Positions 9,712 to 18,832 of a stretch of DNA of 64,000 bases are shown here, piece by piece. Source of the stretch: an uncultured Sedimentitalea sp. (GTDB taxonomy: Bacteria; Pseudomonadota; Alphaproteobacteria; Rhodobacterales; Rhodobacteraceae); the NCBI GenBank assembly GCA_947504115.1, contig CANNGH010000002.1:186001-250000 (forward strand). Direction: 5' to 3'. How positions within the stretch are numbered: the first letter of the stretch is position 1; each line of letters begins with the position of its first letter. The position numbers were made by a program, and so were the translations under genes. The notes beneath the pieces were generated by a model. It had not been told where the DNA came from, ran no database searches, and was given only the letters and a program-made list of their open reading frames with translations.

Positions 9712-10539
9712 ATGCAACCTGCCCCGCCCGAACCGACCGACATCCGTCTGGCCACGCTGGGACAATTGACGCAAGGCGGCAGCTGGCAACTGGAACTGGT
9801 CCATGACCGGAGCGAAGACCTGCTGGTCTGGATCACCCGCGGTCAGGGCGTCGCGCTGCTGGACGGGGCACGCACGGGCGTGGGCACGCATAACGCGATT
9901 TTCGTGCCGGCCCGCCACCTGATGGCGCTGGATATGGGGCGTCAGGGGTTCGGGCAGGCGCTGATCGTGCCGAAAGGCAGCCGCCTGACCTTTCCCGAAA
10001 CCGTGCAACACCTGCGCATCCGGGATGCGGGCGCGCAGGCCGAACTGACCACGCTGCTAGAATCGCTGGGGCGCGAACAGGCCGCGCGGCGCCCGCTGTG
10101 TCAGGATGCGGTGACCGCCTATGCCGATCTCGCCGGGATCTGGCTGCGCCGCCAGATCGCGCAGATGCAGGCACCGAGCGAGCCCGAAACCCCCGAACGC
10201 CGCCTCAGCCGGGCCTATTTCGCGCGGCTGACCAGCGACTTCGCCAGCGGCGCCTCGGTCGCCGATCATGCCGCCGCGCTGGGTGTCACGCAGGCCCACC
10301 TGATCGACGTCTGCCGCGCCGAGACAGGCCGGACCGCCGCCGCCCTGCTGATCGACCGCCTGCTGCATGCGGCGCGGGTCTTGCTTGTGACGACGCAGAT
10401 GCCGGTGGAGGATGTCGCGCAGCAACTGGGCTTTGACAGCGCCGCGCTTTTCGCCCGCTTCATCCAGCACCACACCAACCAGACCCCGAACGCGCTGCGC
10501 CGCGCAGCGGCGGTTGCGGCCGGATCGACCGGATTGTGA
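9712..10539 (+). CDS. AraC-family transcriptional regulator
   Basis: 275 residues. Residues 30-95 look like a small cupin-type sensing domain (LLVWITRGQGVALLDG, IFVPARHLMAL). Residues 165-270 hold the paired helix-turn-helix domain: first helix pair around ASVADHAAALGVTQAHLIDVCR, second around MPVEDVAQQLGFDSAALFARFIQHHTNQTPNALRR, with the usual final NxTPxxxR feature. It lies 36 bases after miaA and 134 before a substrate-binding protein gene on the same strand, which it may control. The ligand is unknown. Confidence 0.82.
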   Translation: MQPAPPEPTDIRLATLGQLTQGGSWQLELVHDRSEDLLVWITRGQGVALLDGARTGVGTHNAIFVPARHLMALDMGRQGFGQALIVPKGSRLTFPETVQHLRIRDAGAQAELTTLLESLGREQAARRPLCQDAVTAYADLAGIWLRRQIAQMQAPSEPETPERRLSRAYFARLTSDFASGASVADHAAALGVTQAHLIDVCRAETGRTAAALLIDRLLHAARVLLVTTQMPVEDVAQQLGFDSAALFARFIQHHTNQTPNALRRAAAVAAGSTGL

Positions 10540-10673
10540 CGCGGATTCAGGCGTAAAAGACCGTCTGCTCCATTGACGTGTTTCGAAAACTGCTGCCGAA
10601 TGAGGTCCGACGCCGGGGATCGGTTCGGGGCATCGCGCCGCTGCGGCCGCCAAGCGAAAGGAACAGCAACAGG

Positions 10674-12341
10674 ATGACACAGGCCCGCCCCCCGATTGAC
10701 CCGGTCCATCCTGCGGCGCGGATGCATGCCCGCGAACATCTCGCAGGGCGGATCGACCGGCGCGAATTCCTCACCCGCGCCACCGCGTTGGGGCTGAGCG
10801 GCGCCGCCGCCTATGGGCTGATCGGGCTGACGCAGCCCGCCACCGCGCAACCTGCGATCCGCCAAGGCGGCACGTTGCGCATCGAGATGGCGGTCAAGGC
10901 GCTTGGCGACCCGCGCAGCTATGACTGGTCCGAACCCGGCAACCAGACGCGGGGGTTCCTGGAATATCTGGTGGAATATGAAAGCGACGGATCGTTCCGC
11001 CCGATGCTGCTGGAAAGCTGGGAGGTAAACGAGGACGCCACCCGATACGTTCTGCATGTGCGCAAGGGCGTCACATGGAACAACGGCGACGATTTCACCG
11101 CGCGCGACGTGGCGCGCAACATCACCGGCTGGTGCGACACGGATCTGACGGGCAATTCGATGGCGGCACGCATGCGCGGACTGATCGACGACGACACCGG
11201 ACGGCCCCGCGACGGCGCGATCGAGGTGCAGGGCGAAGACAGCGTCGTGCTGACCCTGTCCGAACCCGATGTGGCGCTGATCGCCAACATGTCGGATTTC
11301 CCGGCCGCCATCACCCATTCCAGCTATACCGGCGGCAACCCGTTCGACAACGCCATCGGCACCGGCCCCTTCCGCCCTGTCAGTCTTGAGGTCGGCGTTT
11401 CCTGCATCCTTGAGCGCGCCACCGACCACCAATGGTGGGGAACCGACGTTTACGGCGGCCCCTACGTGAACCGCGTGGAGTTCCTCGATTACGGCACGGA
11501 CCCGTCGAACTGGGTCGCCGCGGCCGAGGCCGGCGAGGTCGATCTGCTATATGAAACGGTGGGCGATTTCATCGACGTGATGGACATGATCGGCTGGACC
11601 AAGACCCAGACCGTGACCGCCGCCACCATCGTCCTGCGCGGCAACCAGACCGCCGAGGTGGACGGGATCAAACCCTATGCCGACCAGCGGGTGCGCCATG
11701 CGCTGGCGCTGGCCGTGGACAACGCGGTCCTGCTGGAGCTGGGCTATGCCGACCGGGGCGAAGTGGCGGCGAACCACCATGTCTGCCCCATCCATCCGGC
11801 CTATGTCGATATCGGTCCGGCGGATTTCGATCCCGAACAGGCCCGCACCCTGATGCAGGAGGCCGGGCTGGCCGATTACGAACACGACCTCATCACCATC
11901 GACGACGACTGGCAGCGCAACACCGGCGATGCCATGGTTGCGCAGATGCTGGATGCGGGATTACGGGTGCGGCGCACGATCCTGCCCGGCTCGCTGTTTC
12001 GCGAGAACTGGAGGAGCCATCCCTTCAGCGCGACCCAGTGGAACCACCGCCCGCTCGAGGTGCAGATCCTGACGCTGGCCTATCGCTCGGGCGCGGCGTG
12101 GAACGAAACCGGCTATGCCAGCGCCGAATTCGACCGTCTGATCGCGCGCGCGAACTCCATCGCCGAGGCCGATGAACGGCGCGAGGTGATCGGGCAGATC
12201 GAACATCTGCTGCGCGAGGATGCGGTGATCGTGCAGCCCTACTGGCGCTCGCTCTACAACCACCACAACGGACGATTGGTGAACGCCGAGAAGCACCCCG
12301 CCAACGAGATCCACCTTTACAAGATCGGCTTCGCAGATTGA
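10674..12341 (+). CDS. Tat-exported family 5 extracellular solute-binding protein (peptide/opine type)
   Basis: 555 residues. Family 5 binding proteins capture peptides, opines or similar solutes for ABC importers. A twin-arginine signal sits at residues 27-60 ([19 protein letters not shown]), ending near TAQP. The mature part shows the family outline: GGTLRIEM at the start, [22 protein letters not shown] near residue 125, and [12 protein letters not shown] in the middle. The ATG at 10674 is preceded by AAAGGA. No permease or ATPase genes adjoin it, since the next gene is on the other strand, so it must share a transporter encoded elsewhere or act as a sensor. The AraC-type gene upstream is the likely regulator. 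Confidence 0.86.
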   Translation: MTQARPPIDPVHPAARMHAREHLAGRIDRREFLTRATALGLSGAAAYGLIGLTQPATAQPAIRQGGTLRIEMAVKALGDPRSYDWSEPGNQTRGFLEYLVEYESDGSFRPMLLESWEVNEDATRYVLHVRKGVTWNNGDDFTARDVARNITGWCDTDLTGNSMAARMRGLIDDDTGRPRDGAIEVQGEDSVVLTLSEPDVALIANMSDFPAAITHSSYTGGNPFDNAIGTGPFRPVSLEVGVSCILERATDHQWWGTDVYGGPYVNRVEFLDYGTDPSNWVAAAEAGEVDLLYETVGDFIDVMDMIGWTKTQTVTAATIVLRGNQTAEVDGIKPYADQRVRHALALAVDNAVLLELGYADRGEVAANHHVCPIHPAYVDIGPADFDPEQARTLMQEAGLADYEHDLITIDDDWQRNTGDAMVAQMLDAGLRVRRTILPGSLFRENWRSHPFSATQWNHRPLEVQILTLAYRSGAAWNETGYASAEFDRLIARANSIAEADERREVIGQIEHLLREDAVIVQPYWRSLYNHHNGRLVNAEKHPANEIHLYKIGFAD

Positions 12342-12369
12342 AAAACCCGCCGCAATCCGTTGCGGCGGG
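12341..12369 (-). terminator. Rho-independent terminator of the minus-strand gene ending at 12394
   Basis: A perfect 10-bp stem (CCCGCCGCAA 12346-12355, TTGCGGCGGG 12360-12369) with a TCCG loop. On the minus strand it is followed by five T (complement of 12341-12345), so it terminates the exported-protein gene at 12394-12912. It touches the stop codon of the convergent solute-binding protein gene and has no T run on that side. Confidence 0.8.
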
Positions 12370-12393
12370 CCGGTTCGGTCGCGGTCACCCGTC

Positions 12394-12912
12394 TCAGGGC
12401 GCGGACGCGTCGGGCATGTATTCGGGCAGCCGTTCAGCCACGACATCGGCAAAGGCGACGATCATCGCGACATAGAACTCATCCGGGCCGGGATTGATCG
12501 TCACGAACCCTTCGGGTGCGGGCCCGGCCGATTCGGCCTGCAGATTCACCGGATAGCTGCGCGGGGCCGTGTCCGTCAGCGGGCTGGTGATCAGGATGGT
12601 GCCCTGCATCGTGTTGAATTCGCGGCTTTCGGGCAGCATCGTCTCGCCGTTCAGCGCGACCTTGTCCAGCGACACCTGCACGACATAGCCGTTGGGCTCG
12701 TCCGACAGCGGCACGCGCTCGGCGATGGCCTGCTGCAGGTCGGCCTCCATTTCGGGATAATAGGTCATCGCGTTCATGCCCTCGGCGGTGGCCGGTCCCG
12801 CGGTGACGGTGATTTCCTTGACCGTTGCGTCTGCGGCACTCAGCATCAGCGGCGTGGTCATGGCAAGCGCGGCGGCGACGGCGCTGCTGCGCAATAGGGT
12901 CTGAATTGACAT
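12394..12912 (-). CDS. Exported protein of unknown function
   Basis: 172 residues. I do not recognise a family. The N-terminus is a clear Sec signal (SIQTLLRSSAVAAALAMTT, cleavage near SAADA). The mature part is acidic and rich in beta-prone segments, with no Cys and no metal motif. The ATG at 12912 has AGGAG upstream; a longer in-frame start lacks one. It stands alone between convergent and same-strand neighbours, with its own terminator, so it is probably a single-gene transcript from the region before 12913. Confidence 0.7.
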   Translation of the reverse strand: MSIQTLLRSSAVAAALAMTTPLMLSAADATVKEITVTAGPATAEGMNAMTYYPEMEADLQQAIAERVPLSDEPNGYVVQVSLDKVALNGETMLPESREFNTMQGTILITSPLTDTAPRSYPVNLQAESAGPAPEGFVTINPGPDEFYVAMIVAFADVVAERLPEYMPDASAP

Positions 12913-13019
12913 GGCAATTTTCTCCTGTTTCCCGGATCGGAATGGTCGCGGTTCTTCACCTACAACCACCGGCAGACGGTAAGGTTCCGCCTTCGCCCGG
13001 TTCACAGGTCCGCCCCGCC

Positions 13020-13604
13020 TCAGCGGCCGGCGATCACCACGACGTAATTGCGGGTTTCCTGATATGGCGGCACCCCGCCATGTCTGCGCACCGCCTCCGG
13101 CCCGGCATTATAGGCGGCCAGCGCCAGTTTCCACGTGCCGAATTCCCGGAACTGGCGCGCCAGATAGCGCGCGCCGCCATCGAGGTTCTGATACGGGTCC
13201 GCCGAATCGACCCCCAGCGCCGACGCCGTCTGCGGCATCAGTTGCGCCAGCCCGAACGCGCCCTTGTGCGATTTCGCCCGTGGGTTCCAGCCCGATTCCT
13301 GCTGCACCAGCCGCGCGAACAGATCCTCGGGAATCCGGTGCCGACGCGCCGCTTCCCGCGCCATGTGCAGATACTCCCCGCGATATTTGCCGCTATAGGA
13401 TGCCGAGAATTTCCCCGGCGTTTCCACCCGGGGCGGCTGCAGGTTGACCGAGTTGTTGTATTGCACCGAAGCGCGCGTATCCAGAATCTTGGTCTTGGAG
13501 GCGAACAGCGCCCGCCGGTCCTTCAGAACATCGGCGGCGGCGATGCCCGGCGGCACCGACAGCGCAAGACCCAAAACGAAGATTCCTGACGCGATCCGGT
13601 GCAT
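13020..13604 (-). CDS. Periplasmic lytic transglycosylase (SLT domain)
   Basis: 194 residues. Lytic transglycosylases cleave the MurNAc-GlcNAc bond of peptidoglycan. A signal peptide covers residues 1-24. The SLT domain occupies about 82-190: catalytic Glu in [18 protein letters not shown], then [28 protein letters not shown] and [20 protein letters not shown], all standard family motifs in order. No LysM or other wall-binding domain is present, so it is a minimal enzyme. It is divergent from ssb. Confidence 0.88.
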   Translation of the reverse strand: MHRIASGIFVLGLALSVPPGIAAADVLKDRRALFASKTKILDTRASVQYNNSVNLQPPRVETPGKFSASYSGKYRGEYLHMAREAARRHRIPEDLFARLVQQESGWNPRAKSHKGAFGLAQLMPQTASALGVDSADPYQNLDGGARYLARQFREFGTWKLALAAYNAGPEAVRRHGGVPPYQETRNYVVVIAGR

Positions 13605-13789
13605 CGACTGACATCCTGTCCCTGTTCGTTGCCCCGCACTATATCGCCGATCTCGAAAATTGAAAGATCGAGTTGCCGGAGCCGGCGTTAAGCGTGTTTC
13701 AACCTTGGTGCGGGACGTATAGGTTCGGGATGGGCCGCCTGCCGGGATTCGCGGCGGGCGTTCCGCATATGATATCAGCAGGGGGCGAC

Positions 13790-14278
13790 ATGGCCGGATC
13801 AGTCAACAAAGTCATTCTAATCGGAAATCTGGGCCGCGACCCCGAGGTCCGGACGTTCCAGAACGGCGGCAGGGTATGCAACCTGCGCATCGCCACGTCC
13901 GAAAACTGGAAGGACAAGAACACAGGCGAGCGGCGCGAACGCACCGAATGGCATTCGGTGGCAATCTTTTCCGAGCCGCTGGCCCGCGTCGCCGAGCAAT
14001 ATCTGCGCAAGGGCTCCAAGGTCTATATCGAGGGCCAACTGGAAACCCGCAAATGGCAGGACCAGAGCGGACAGGACCGCTATAGCACCGAGGTCGTGCT
14101 GCGTCCCTACCGGTCGGAACTGACCATGCTGGACGGGCGCGGCGAAGGCGGCGGGCAGCGCGACAGCGGCGATTATGGCGGGGGCTATGACAGCGGCCCG
14201 CAGGACGACCGCTATGGTGGCGGCGGCGGTGGCGGCGCGCCCTCGTCGCGTGACATGGACGATGAAATTCCGTTCTGA
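13790..14278 (+). CDS. ssb: Single-stranded DNA-binding protein
   Basis: 162 residues. Binds and protects single-stranded DNA in replication, repair and recombination. The OB fold covers residues 1-112 ([49 protein letters not shown]). A Gly/Asp-rich flexible linker follows, and the tail DMDDEIPF is the partner-docking tip. The ATG at 13790 has a G-rich ribosome site; the frame is open upstream but without homology. Confidence 0.96.
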   Translation: MAGSVNKVILIGNLGRDPEVRTFQNGGRVCNLRIATSENWKDKNTGERRERTEWHSVAIFSEPLARVAEQYLRKGSKVYIEGQLETRKWQDQSGQDRYSTEVVLRPYRSELTMLDGRGEGGGQRDSGDYGGGYDSGPQDDRYGGGGGGGAPSSRDMDDEIPF

Positions 14279-14297
14279 GCGGGGAATGTGATGGGGC

Positions 14298-15374
14298 ATG
14301 AGCTGGTCATTTTCCATCGGACGTCTGTTCGGATCGGAACTGCGGGTCCATGCCACCTTCTTCCTGCTGTTGCTGTGGATCGCGGCGGCGGGCTATGCGC
14401 AGGCCGGAACGCAAGCCGCGGTGATGGCGGTGCTGTTCGTGCTGGCGCTGTTCGCTTGCGTCATCGCCCACGAATTCGGCCATGCGCTGATGGCGCGGCG
14501 CTACGGCATCGCCACCGCGGACATCACGCTTTTGCCGATCGGCGGCATGGCCCGGCTGGACCGGATGCCCGAACAGCCAAGGCGCGAGATCGCGGTGGCG
14601 CTGGCCGGTCCGGCGGTGAACGTGGTGATCTGGGCGGTGCTGGCGCTGTTCGTCGGACCGGTCACGCAACTGGGCGACATCACCACCATCGCCGGCCCGC
14701 GCGAATTCCTGGCCCAATTGGCCGCGCTCAACCTGTTTCTGGCGATTTTCAACATGCTGCCCGCCTTTCCGATGGATGGCGGGCGGGTGCTGCGCGCGGT
14801 GTTGTCGATCTGGATGGACCGGGTGCGCGCCACCCGCGCGGCGGCGACGGCGGGTCAGGTTCTGGCCTTCGCGCTGGCCGGGCTGGGGCTGATCTCGGGC
14901 AATCTGATCCTGTTGCTGATCGCCGTTTTCGTCTTCATGGCCGCCCATGCCGAAAGCAGCGATGTGGCGGCGCGCGCGCTGGCCCGGCGGCTCAAGGCGC
15001 GCGACGCGATGATCACCGAATACGAATATCTGCGCCCCGGCGACAGCCTGCAACTGGCCGCCAACACCCTGATCCGCACGACGCAGCACGAATTTCCGGT
15101 GCTTGACGAAGACGGGGGGGTCCTCGGGTTTCTCGACCGGCAGGCATTGTTTTCGGCTTTGGCACAAGGCAATGACATGCGCCCTGTGGGTCAGGTGATG
15201 ACGAGCGAGGTGGTGACGACCCGGCTGGGCGACGGGCTGGAAACGGTGTTCGATCAGATCCGCAGATCGCCCATCGGCCTGGTCGCGGTCGTGCAGCGCG
15301 ACGGGCGCTTTGCCGGCTACATATCGCGCGAGAATATCGGTGAGTTGATGATGCTGCACAGCCGCGACAGTTGA
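14298..15374 (+). CDS. M50 (site-2) membrane protease with CBS pair
   Basis: 358 residues. Belongs to the group of intramembrane zinc proteases that carry a cytoplasmic CBS pair, as in SpoIVFB-like and archaeal S2P proteins. The zinc motif HEFGH is near residues 58-62, with about six membrane helices to residue 215; the second motif NMLPAFPMDGGRVLRA is near 153-168. Two CBS repeats lie at about 240-355 (ARDAMITEYEYLRPGDSLQ; MTSEVVTTRLGDGLETV). CBS domains often bind adenine nucleotides, suggesting energy-dependent control. The substrate is unknown. It lies 19 bases after ssb, but a functional link is not evident. Confidence 0.87.
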   Translation: MSWSFSIGRLFGSELRVHATFFLLLLWIAAAGYAQAGTQAAVMAVLFVLALFACVIAHEFGHALMARRYGIATADITLLPIGGMARLDRMPEQPRREIAVALAGPAVNVVIWAVLALFVGPVTQLGDITTIAGPREFLAQLAALNLFLAIFNMLPAFPMDGGRVLRAVLSIWMDRVRATRAAATAGQVLAFALAGLGLISGNLILLLIAVFVFMAAHAESSDVAARALARRLKARDAMITEYEYLRPGDSLQLAANTLIRTTQHEFPVLDEDGGVLGFLDRQALFSALAQGNDMRPVGQVMTSEVVTTRLGDGLETVFDQIRRSPIGLVAVVQRDGRFAGYISRENIGELMMLHSRDS

Positions 15375-15381
15375 CCCCCGG

Positions 15382-16494
15382 TCAGCGCGCCGCCAGGGCC
15401 TCGGCCAGCAGGTCGCGCACCGCGTCCGGCGGCACGTCCGATGTGACAAAGGCCGATCCGATCCCGCGCGCCAGCACGAAGCGCACCTGCCCGTCCATCA
15501 CCTTCTTGTCCTGCGCCATCAGCGCCAGCAGCCCGTCCGCATCCGGCAGATCGCCGGCGATGTCGGCAAGGTCGGTTTTCATGTCCATCTCGCGCAGATG
15601 GGCGCGCACGCGGCTGGGATCCTCCTGCGGGCAGAGTCCAAGGCGCGCGGACAGGTCGAACGCCAGCGCGCAGCCAATCGCGACACCTTCGCCATGCAGC
15701 AACCGGCCGGAATAGCCAGTCGCCGCCTCAAGCGCATGGCAGAAGGTATGGCCAAGGTTCAGCAAGGCCCGCTCGCCCTGTTCGGTCTCGTCGCGCGCGA
15801 CGATGTCGGCCTTCATCTGAACGGAACGTGTCACCGCCTCGACCCGCGCCGCCGCGTCGCCGACCGCCAGTGCCGGGCCGTTCCCCTCCAGCCAGTCAAA
15901 GAATTCCGCATCGCCCAGCAACCCGTATTTCACCACCTCGCCGTAGCCCGCCAGCAGGTCGCGCGGCGGCAGCGTGTCCAGAACGTCCGTGTCCGCCAGC
16001 ACCAGCGACGGCTGATGAAAGGCGCCGATCAGGTTCTTGCCGTGGGTCGCGTTGATCCCCGTCTTGCCGCCCACCGAACTGTCCACCTGCGCCAGAAGCG
16101 AGGTCGGGATCTGCACGAAACGTACGCCCCGGCGCAGCACGGCCGCCGCGAACCCGGCCAGATCGCCGATCACGCCACCCCCAAGCGCGATGACGATGTC
16201 GCGCCGCTCGACCCGCTGATCCAGCAGCCACTCCACCGCGCGGGTGAATTGCGGCCAGCCCTTCGTGCCCTCGCCCGGCGGCAGCGCCAGCGCCTGCATC
16301 GCGATTCCCTGCTGCGCCAGCCCGGCCCGCAAACGCTCCAGATGCAGCGACGCGACGGTTTCATCGGTCAGCACGGTCACGCGTGGACGCGTCAGCAGCG
16401 GCGCGATGAAAGCGCCCGCATCCTCGATCAGGCCGGGGCCGATTTCCACGTCATAGGCGCGCGCGCCCAGCGGCACGTGAACGGTTTGTCTCAT
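15382..16494 (-). CDS. aroB: 3-dehydroquinate synthase
   Basis: 370 residues. Converts DAHP to 3-dehydroquinate with NAD and a divalent metal, the second shikimate step. GGGVIGDLAGFAAAVLRRG (about 106-124) binds NAD, and PTSLLAQVDSSVGGKTGIN and LNLGHTFCHALEA carry substrate and metal ligands. The ATG overlaps the aroK stop (ATGA), so aroK-aroB is one translation-coupled unit. It ends 8 bases from the convergent M50 protease gene, with no clear hairpin in the gap. Confidence 0.95.
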   Translation of the reverse strand: MRQTVHVPLGARAYDVEIGPGLIEDAGAFIAPLLTRPRVTVLTDETVASLHLERLRAGLAQQGIAMQALALPPGEGTKGWPQFTRAVEWLLDQRVERRDIVIALGGGVIGDLAGFAAAVLRRGVRFVQIPTSLLAQVDSSVGGKTGINATHGKNLIGAFHQPSLVLADTDVLDTLPPRDLLAGYGEVVKYGLLGDAEFFDWLEGNGPALAVGDAAARVEAVTRSVQMKADIVARDETEQGERALLNLGHTFCHALEAATGYSGRLLHGEGVAIGCALAFDLSARLGLCPQEDPSRVRAHLREMDMKTDLADIAGDLPDADGLLALMAQDKKVMDGQVRFVLARGIGSAFVTSDVPPDAVRDLLAEALAAR

Positions 16495-17087
16495 CCCTGC
16501 GGCTCCAGCACATCGGGGCGCGTGGCCAGCGCGGTCAGCACCCGGTCAACCATATCCTCGATCGAGGCACGCCCGTCCGAGCGCACCACCAGATCGGCCT
16601 TGCCGTAAAGCGGCACGCGCGCCTCGTAAAGCGCGGCCAGCGTGGCGCGCGGATCGGGCGTGCGCAGAAGCGGGCGGGTATTGCGATGGCGCACCCGGTT
16701 CCACAGCACATCGAGATCGGCCTGCAACCAGACCGAAACCCCATCGCGCGAGATCATCTGCCGGTTGGTCTCGCTCAGGAACGCGCCGCCGCCGGTGGAC
16801 AGGACGCCATGCCGGGGCCGCTGCAAAAGCCGCGCGATCACGCGGGTTTCCTTGTCGCGAAAGAATTGTTCGCCATCGCGGGCGAAGATCTCGGGGATGG
16901 TGCGGTTGGCGGCGGCTTCGATCTCGGCGTCGCTGTCCAGAAATGGCACCTTGAGACGCGCCGCCAATGCGCGCCCCACCGCGGTCTTGCCCGCGCCCAT
17001 CATGCCGACCATGACCACCGTCTTTTTCAGCCGACCCGGCCCTGTTGCAGCCTCTTCGCGGTCACGGTTTCGCTCTAATTCGCACAT
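16491..17087 (-). CDS. aroK: Shikimate kinase
   Basis: 198 residues. Phosphorylates shikimate to shikimate 3-phosphate. The P-loop GMMGAGKTAVGRA lies near residues 28-40, preceded by a charged N-terminal extension. The shikimate-binding DSDAEIE and the GGGAF loop (STGGGAFLSE) are present, as is the lid region RHRNTRPLLRTPDP. I placed the start at the ATG at 17087; the internal KKTVVMVGMMG could start only from a weaker codon, and the upstream in-frame start would overlap the divergent promoter region. Confidence 0.92.
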   Translation of the reverse strand: MCELERNRDREEAATGPGRLKKTVVMVGMMGAGKTAVGRALAARLKVPFLDSDAEIEAAANRTIPEIFARDGEQFFRDKETRVIARLLQRPRHGVLSTGGGAFLSETNRQMISRDGVSVWLQADLDVLWNRVRHRNTRPLLRTPDPRATLAALYEARVPLYGKADLVVRSDGRASIEDMVDRVLTALATRPDVLEPQG

Positions 17088-17166
17088 GTTGTCTTGAATG
17101 ACGTGATATTGCACAAAAGGCCATATACAAGTTGCGCAAAACGCGGCAGCGGGCAGTGAGGACGAC

Positions 17167-17316
17167 ATGGGCAAAATCATCAAATTCCTGATCTATCTGA
17201 TCATCCTCGCCGTGGTCGGCGTGATCGCATATGCCTATCTGGGTCCGTGGTTCGGCGCCGATTTCGACGCGCCCCAGACCGAGATACGCGAACCGGTGAC
17301 GCTGGATGCGCAATAA
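17167..17316 (+). CDS. Conserved-looking 49-residue single-span membrane protein
   Basis: A short gene easily missed by length cut-offs. The product begins MGKIIKFLIYLIILAVVG and continues through one hydrophobic helix (residues 5-26), then LGPWFGADFDAPQTE and an acidic tail ending LDAQ. GTGAGGAC supplies a ribosome site 6-10 bases before the ATG. Its stop overlaps the start of the next gene by 11 bases (ATGCGCAATAA), which strongly suggests coupled translation with the 508-residue secreted protein. It is the first gene of a unit with that protein and xerD, divergent from aroK. I know no function. Confidence 0.75.
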   Translation: MGKIIKFLIYLIILAVVGVIAYAYLGPWFGADFDAPQTEIREPVTLDAQ

Positions 17317-18832
17317 GGCGGCAGTCCTGGCCCTGCTGCTGCCGCTGAGCGCCGCGGCAGAGAAGCCTCTGTCGGCCATCGACTGGCTGACGGACTCCGA
17401 CGCGTCGGATTATTCCGGTCCGGTTCTGCTGGAACCGCCCGTCAGCACCTCGGCGCGTCGCCCCGAAATCCACGTCAGCCCGCTTGATTCGTCGGCGCAT
17501 CCGGTCGGGCTGGTGCCGCCCTCGGCCACCGGTCTGCCCGCCAATCTCTGGACCGGCAGCGACGTGAAACGGCTGACCCGGTTGATGGCGGCCGCCCCGA
17601 TCCGCGACATTCCCGCGCTGCAGACGCTGCTGTTCACATTGCTGCTGACCGAAACCGATCCGCCCGCCGCACCCGAGGACGCCGAGAAGCTGTTGCTGGC
17701 CCGGCTTGACCGGCTGGTCGAACTGGGCGCGACCGATGCGGCACGCGAACTGGTCAAGACCGCCGGCCCCGGCAGATCGGCCGCGCGGTTCGCCCGCTGG
17801 TTCGACACCACGCTGCTGACCGGCGACGAAGACAAAAGCTGCGCCCTGCTGACGCAGGAGCCGCATCTGGCACCCGGCCTGCCGGCCCGCATCTTCTGCG
17901 CCGCTCGCGGCGATGACTGGCAGGCGGCGGCGCTGATGCTGGAAACGGCGCACGCGCTGGAGATGCTGCCGCCCGCACAGCTTGACCTGCTGGACCGGTT
18001 CCTCAATCCCGACCTGTTCGAGGATGCCCGCCCCCTGCCCGCGCCCGCCGATCCCGATCCGCTGACCTTTCGCCTGTTCGAGACCATTGGCGAGCGCCTG
18101 CCCACATCCGACCTGCCCCGCGCCTTCGCCACCGCCGACCTGCGCGATGTGGCCGGCTGGAAGGCCCAGATCGAGGCCGCTGAACGGCTGGCGCGGATCG
18201 GGGCGCTGTCGCCCAACCAGTTGCTGGGGCTTTATACCGAACGCCTGCCCGCCGCGTCGGGCGGGGTCTGGGACAGGGTGGCGGCGATCCAGCGGTTCGA
18301 AAGCGCGCTGGATGACGCCAGCGCCACGGCCATCGCGAAAACCCTGCCTGCGGTCTGGAGCGCGATGCAGGAGGTCCAGTTGGAAGTGCCCTTTGCCACG
18401 CTCTTTGCCGAACGGCTGGCGGGTCAGGATCTGAGCGATCCGGCGGCGCAGGCACTGGCATGGCGCGTTCGGTTGCTGGGCGCGGATTACGAAGAGGCGG
18501 CGCAGACCCCGCCCACGCAATCGCGCGAGGATATCTTTCTGGCGGCGCTGGCACGGGGCAAGCCAGACGGCGCCGCCGCCCCGGACGATCAGGCAAGGGC
18601 CATCGCCGACGGGTTCGCGCCCGGCGCCCAGCCCCCCGACGATCTGCGACGCGCCCTTGATCGCGGCCATCTCGGCGAGGTGATCCTGCGCGCCATCGCC
18701 CAGCTTGACAGCGGCGCGCGCGGCAATGCCGAAGCCCTGAGCGGCGCGCTGGCGACGCTGCGGGCCGTCGGGCTGGAGGACACCGCGCGGCGCGCCGCCT
18801 TGCAGGTGATGCTGCTGGAGCGCGGCGCATGA
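17306..18832 (+). CDS. Secreted helical protein of unknown function, coupled to xerD
   Basis: 508 residues. A Sec signal peptide covers residues 1-18 (AAVLALLLPLSAAAEKP, cleavage after SAAA). After a Pro-rich stretch (about 30-75) the rest is an Ala/Leu/Asp-rich, mostly alpha-helical chain resembling a helical-repeat scaffold; no enzymatic motif is visible. The start overlaps the end of the 49-residue membrane protein gene and the stop overlaps the xerD start (ATGA), so the three are probably translated together. A periplasmic protein between a membrane peptide and a recombinase is unexpected. No family is assigned. Confidence 0.75.
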   Translation: MRNKAAVLALLLPLSAAAEKPLSAIDWLTDSDASDYSGPVLLEPPVSTSARRPEIHVSPLDSSAHPVGLVPPSATGLPANLWTGSDVKRLTRLMAAAPIRDIPALQTLLFTLLLTETDPPAAPEDAEKLLLARLDRLVELGATDAARELVKTAGPGRSAARFARWFDTTLLTGDEDKSCALLTQEPHLAPGLPARIFCAARGDDWQAAALMLETAHALEMLPPAQLDLLDRFLNPDLFEDARPLPAPADPDPLTFRLFETIGERLPTSDLPRAFATADLRDVAGWKAQIEAAERLARIGALSPNQLLGLYTERLPAASGGVWDRVAAIQRFESALDDASATAIAKTLPAVWSAMQEVQLEVPFATLFAERLAGQDLSDPAAQALAWRVRLLGADYEEAAQTPPTQSREDIFLAALARGKPDGAAAPDDQARAIADGFAPGAQPPDDLRRALDRGHLGEVILRAIAQLDSGARGNAEALSGALATLRAVGLEDTARRAALQVMLLERGA

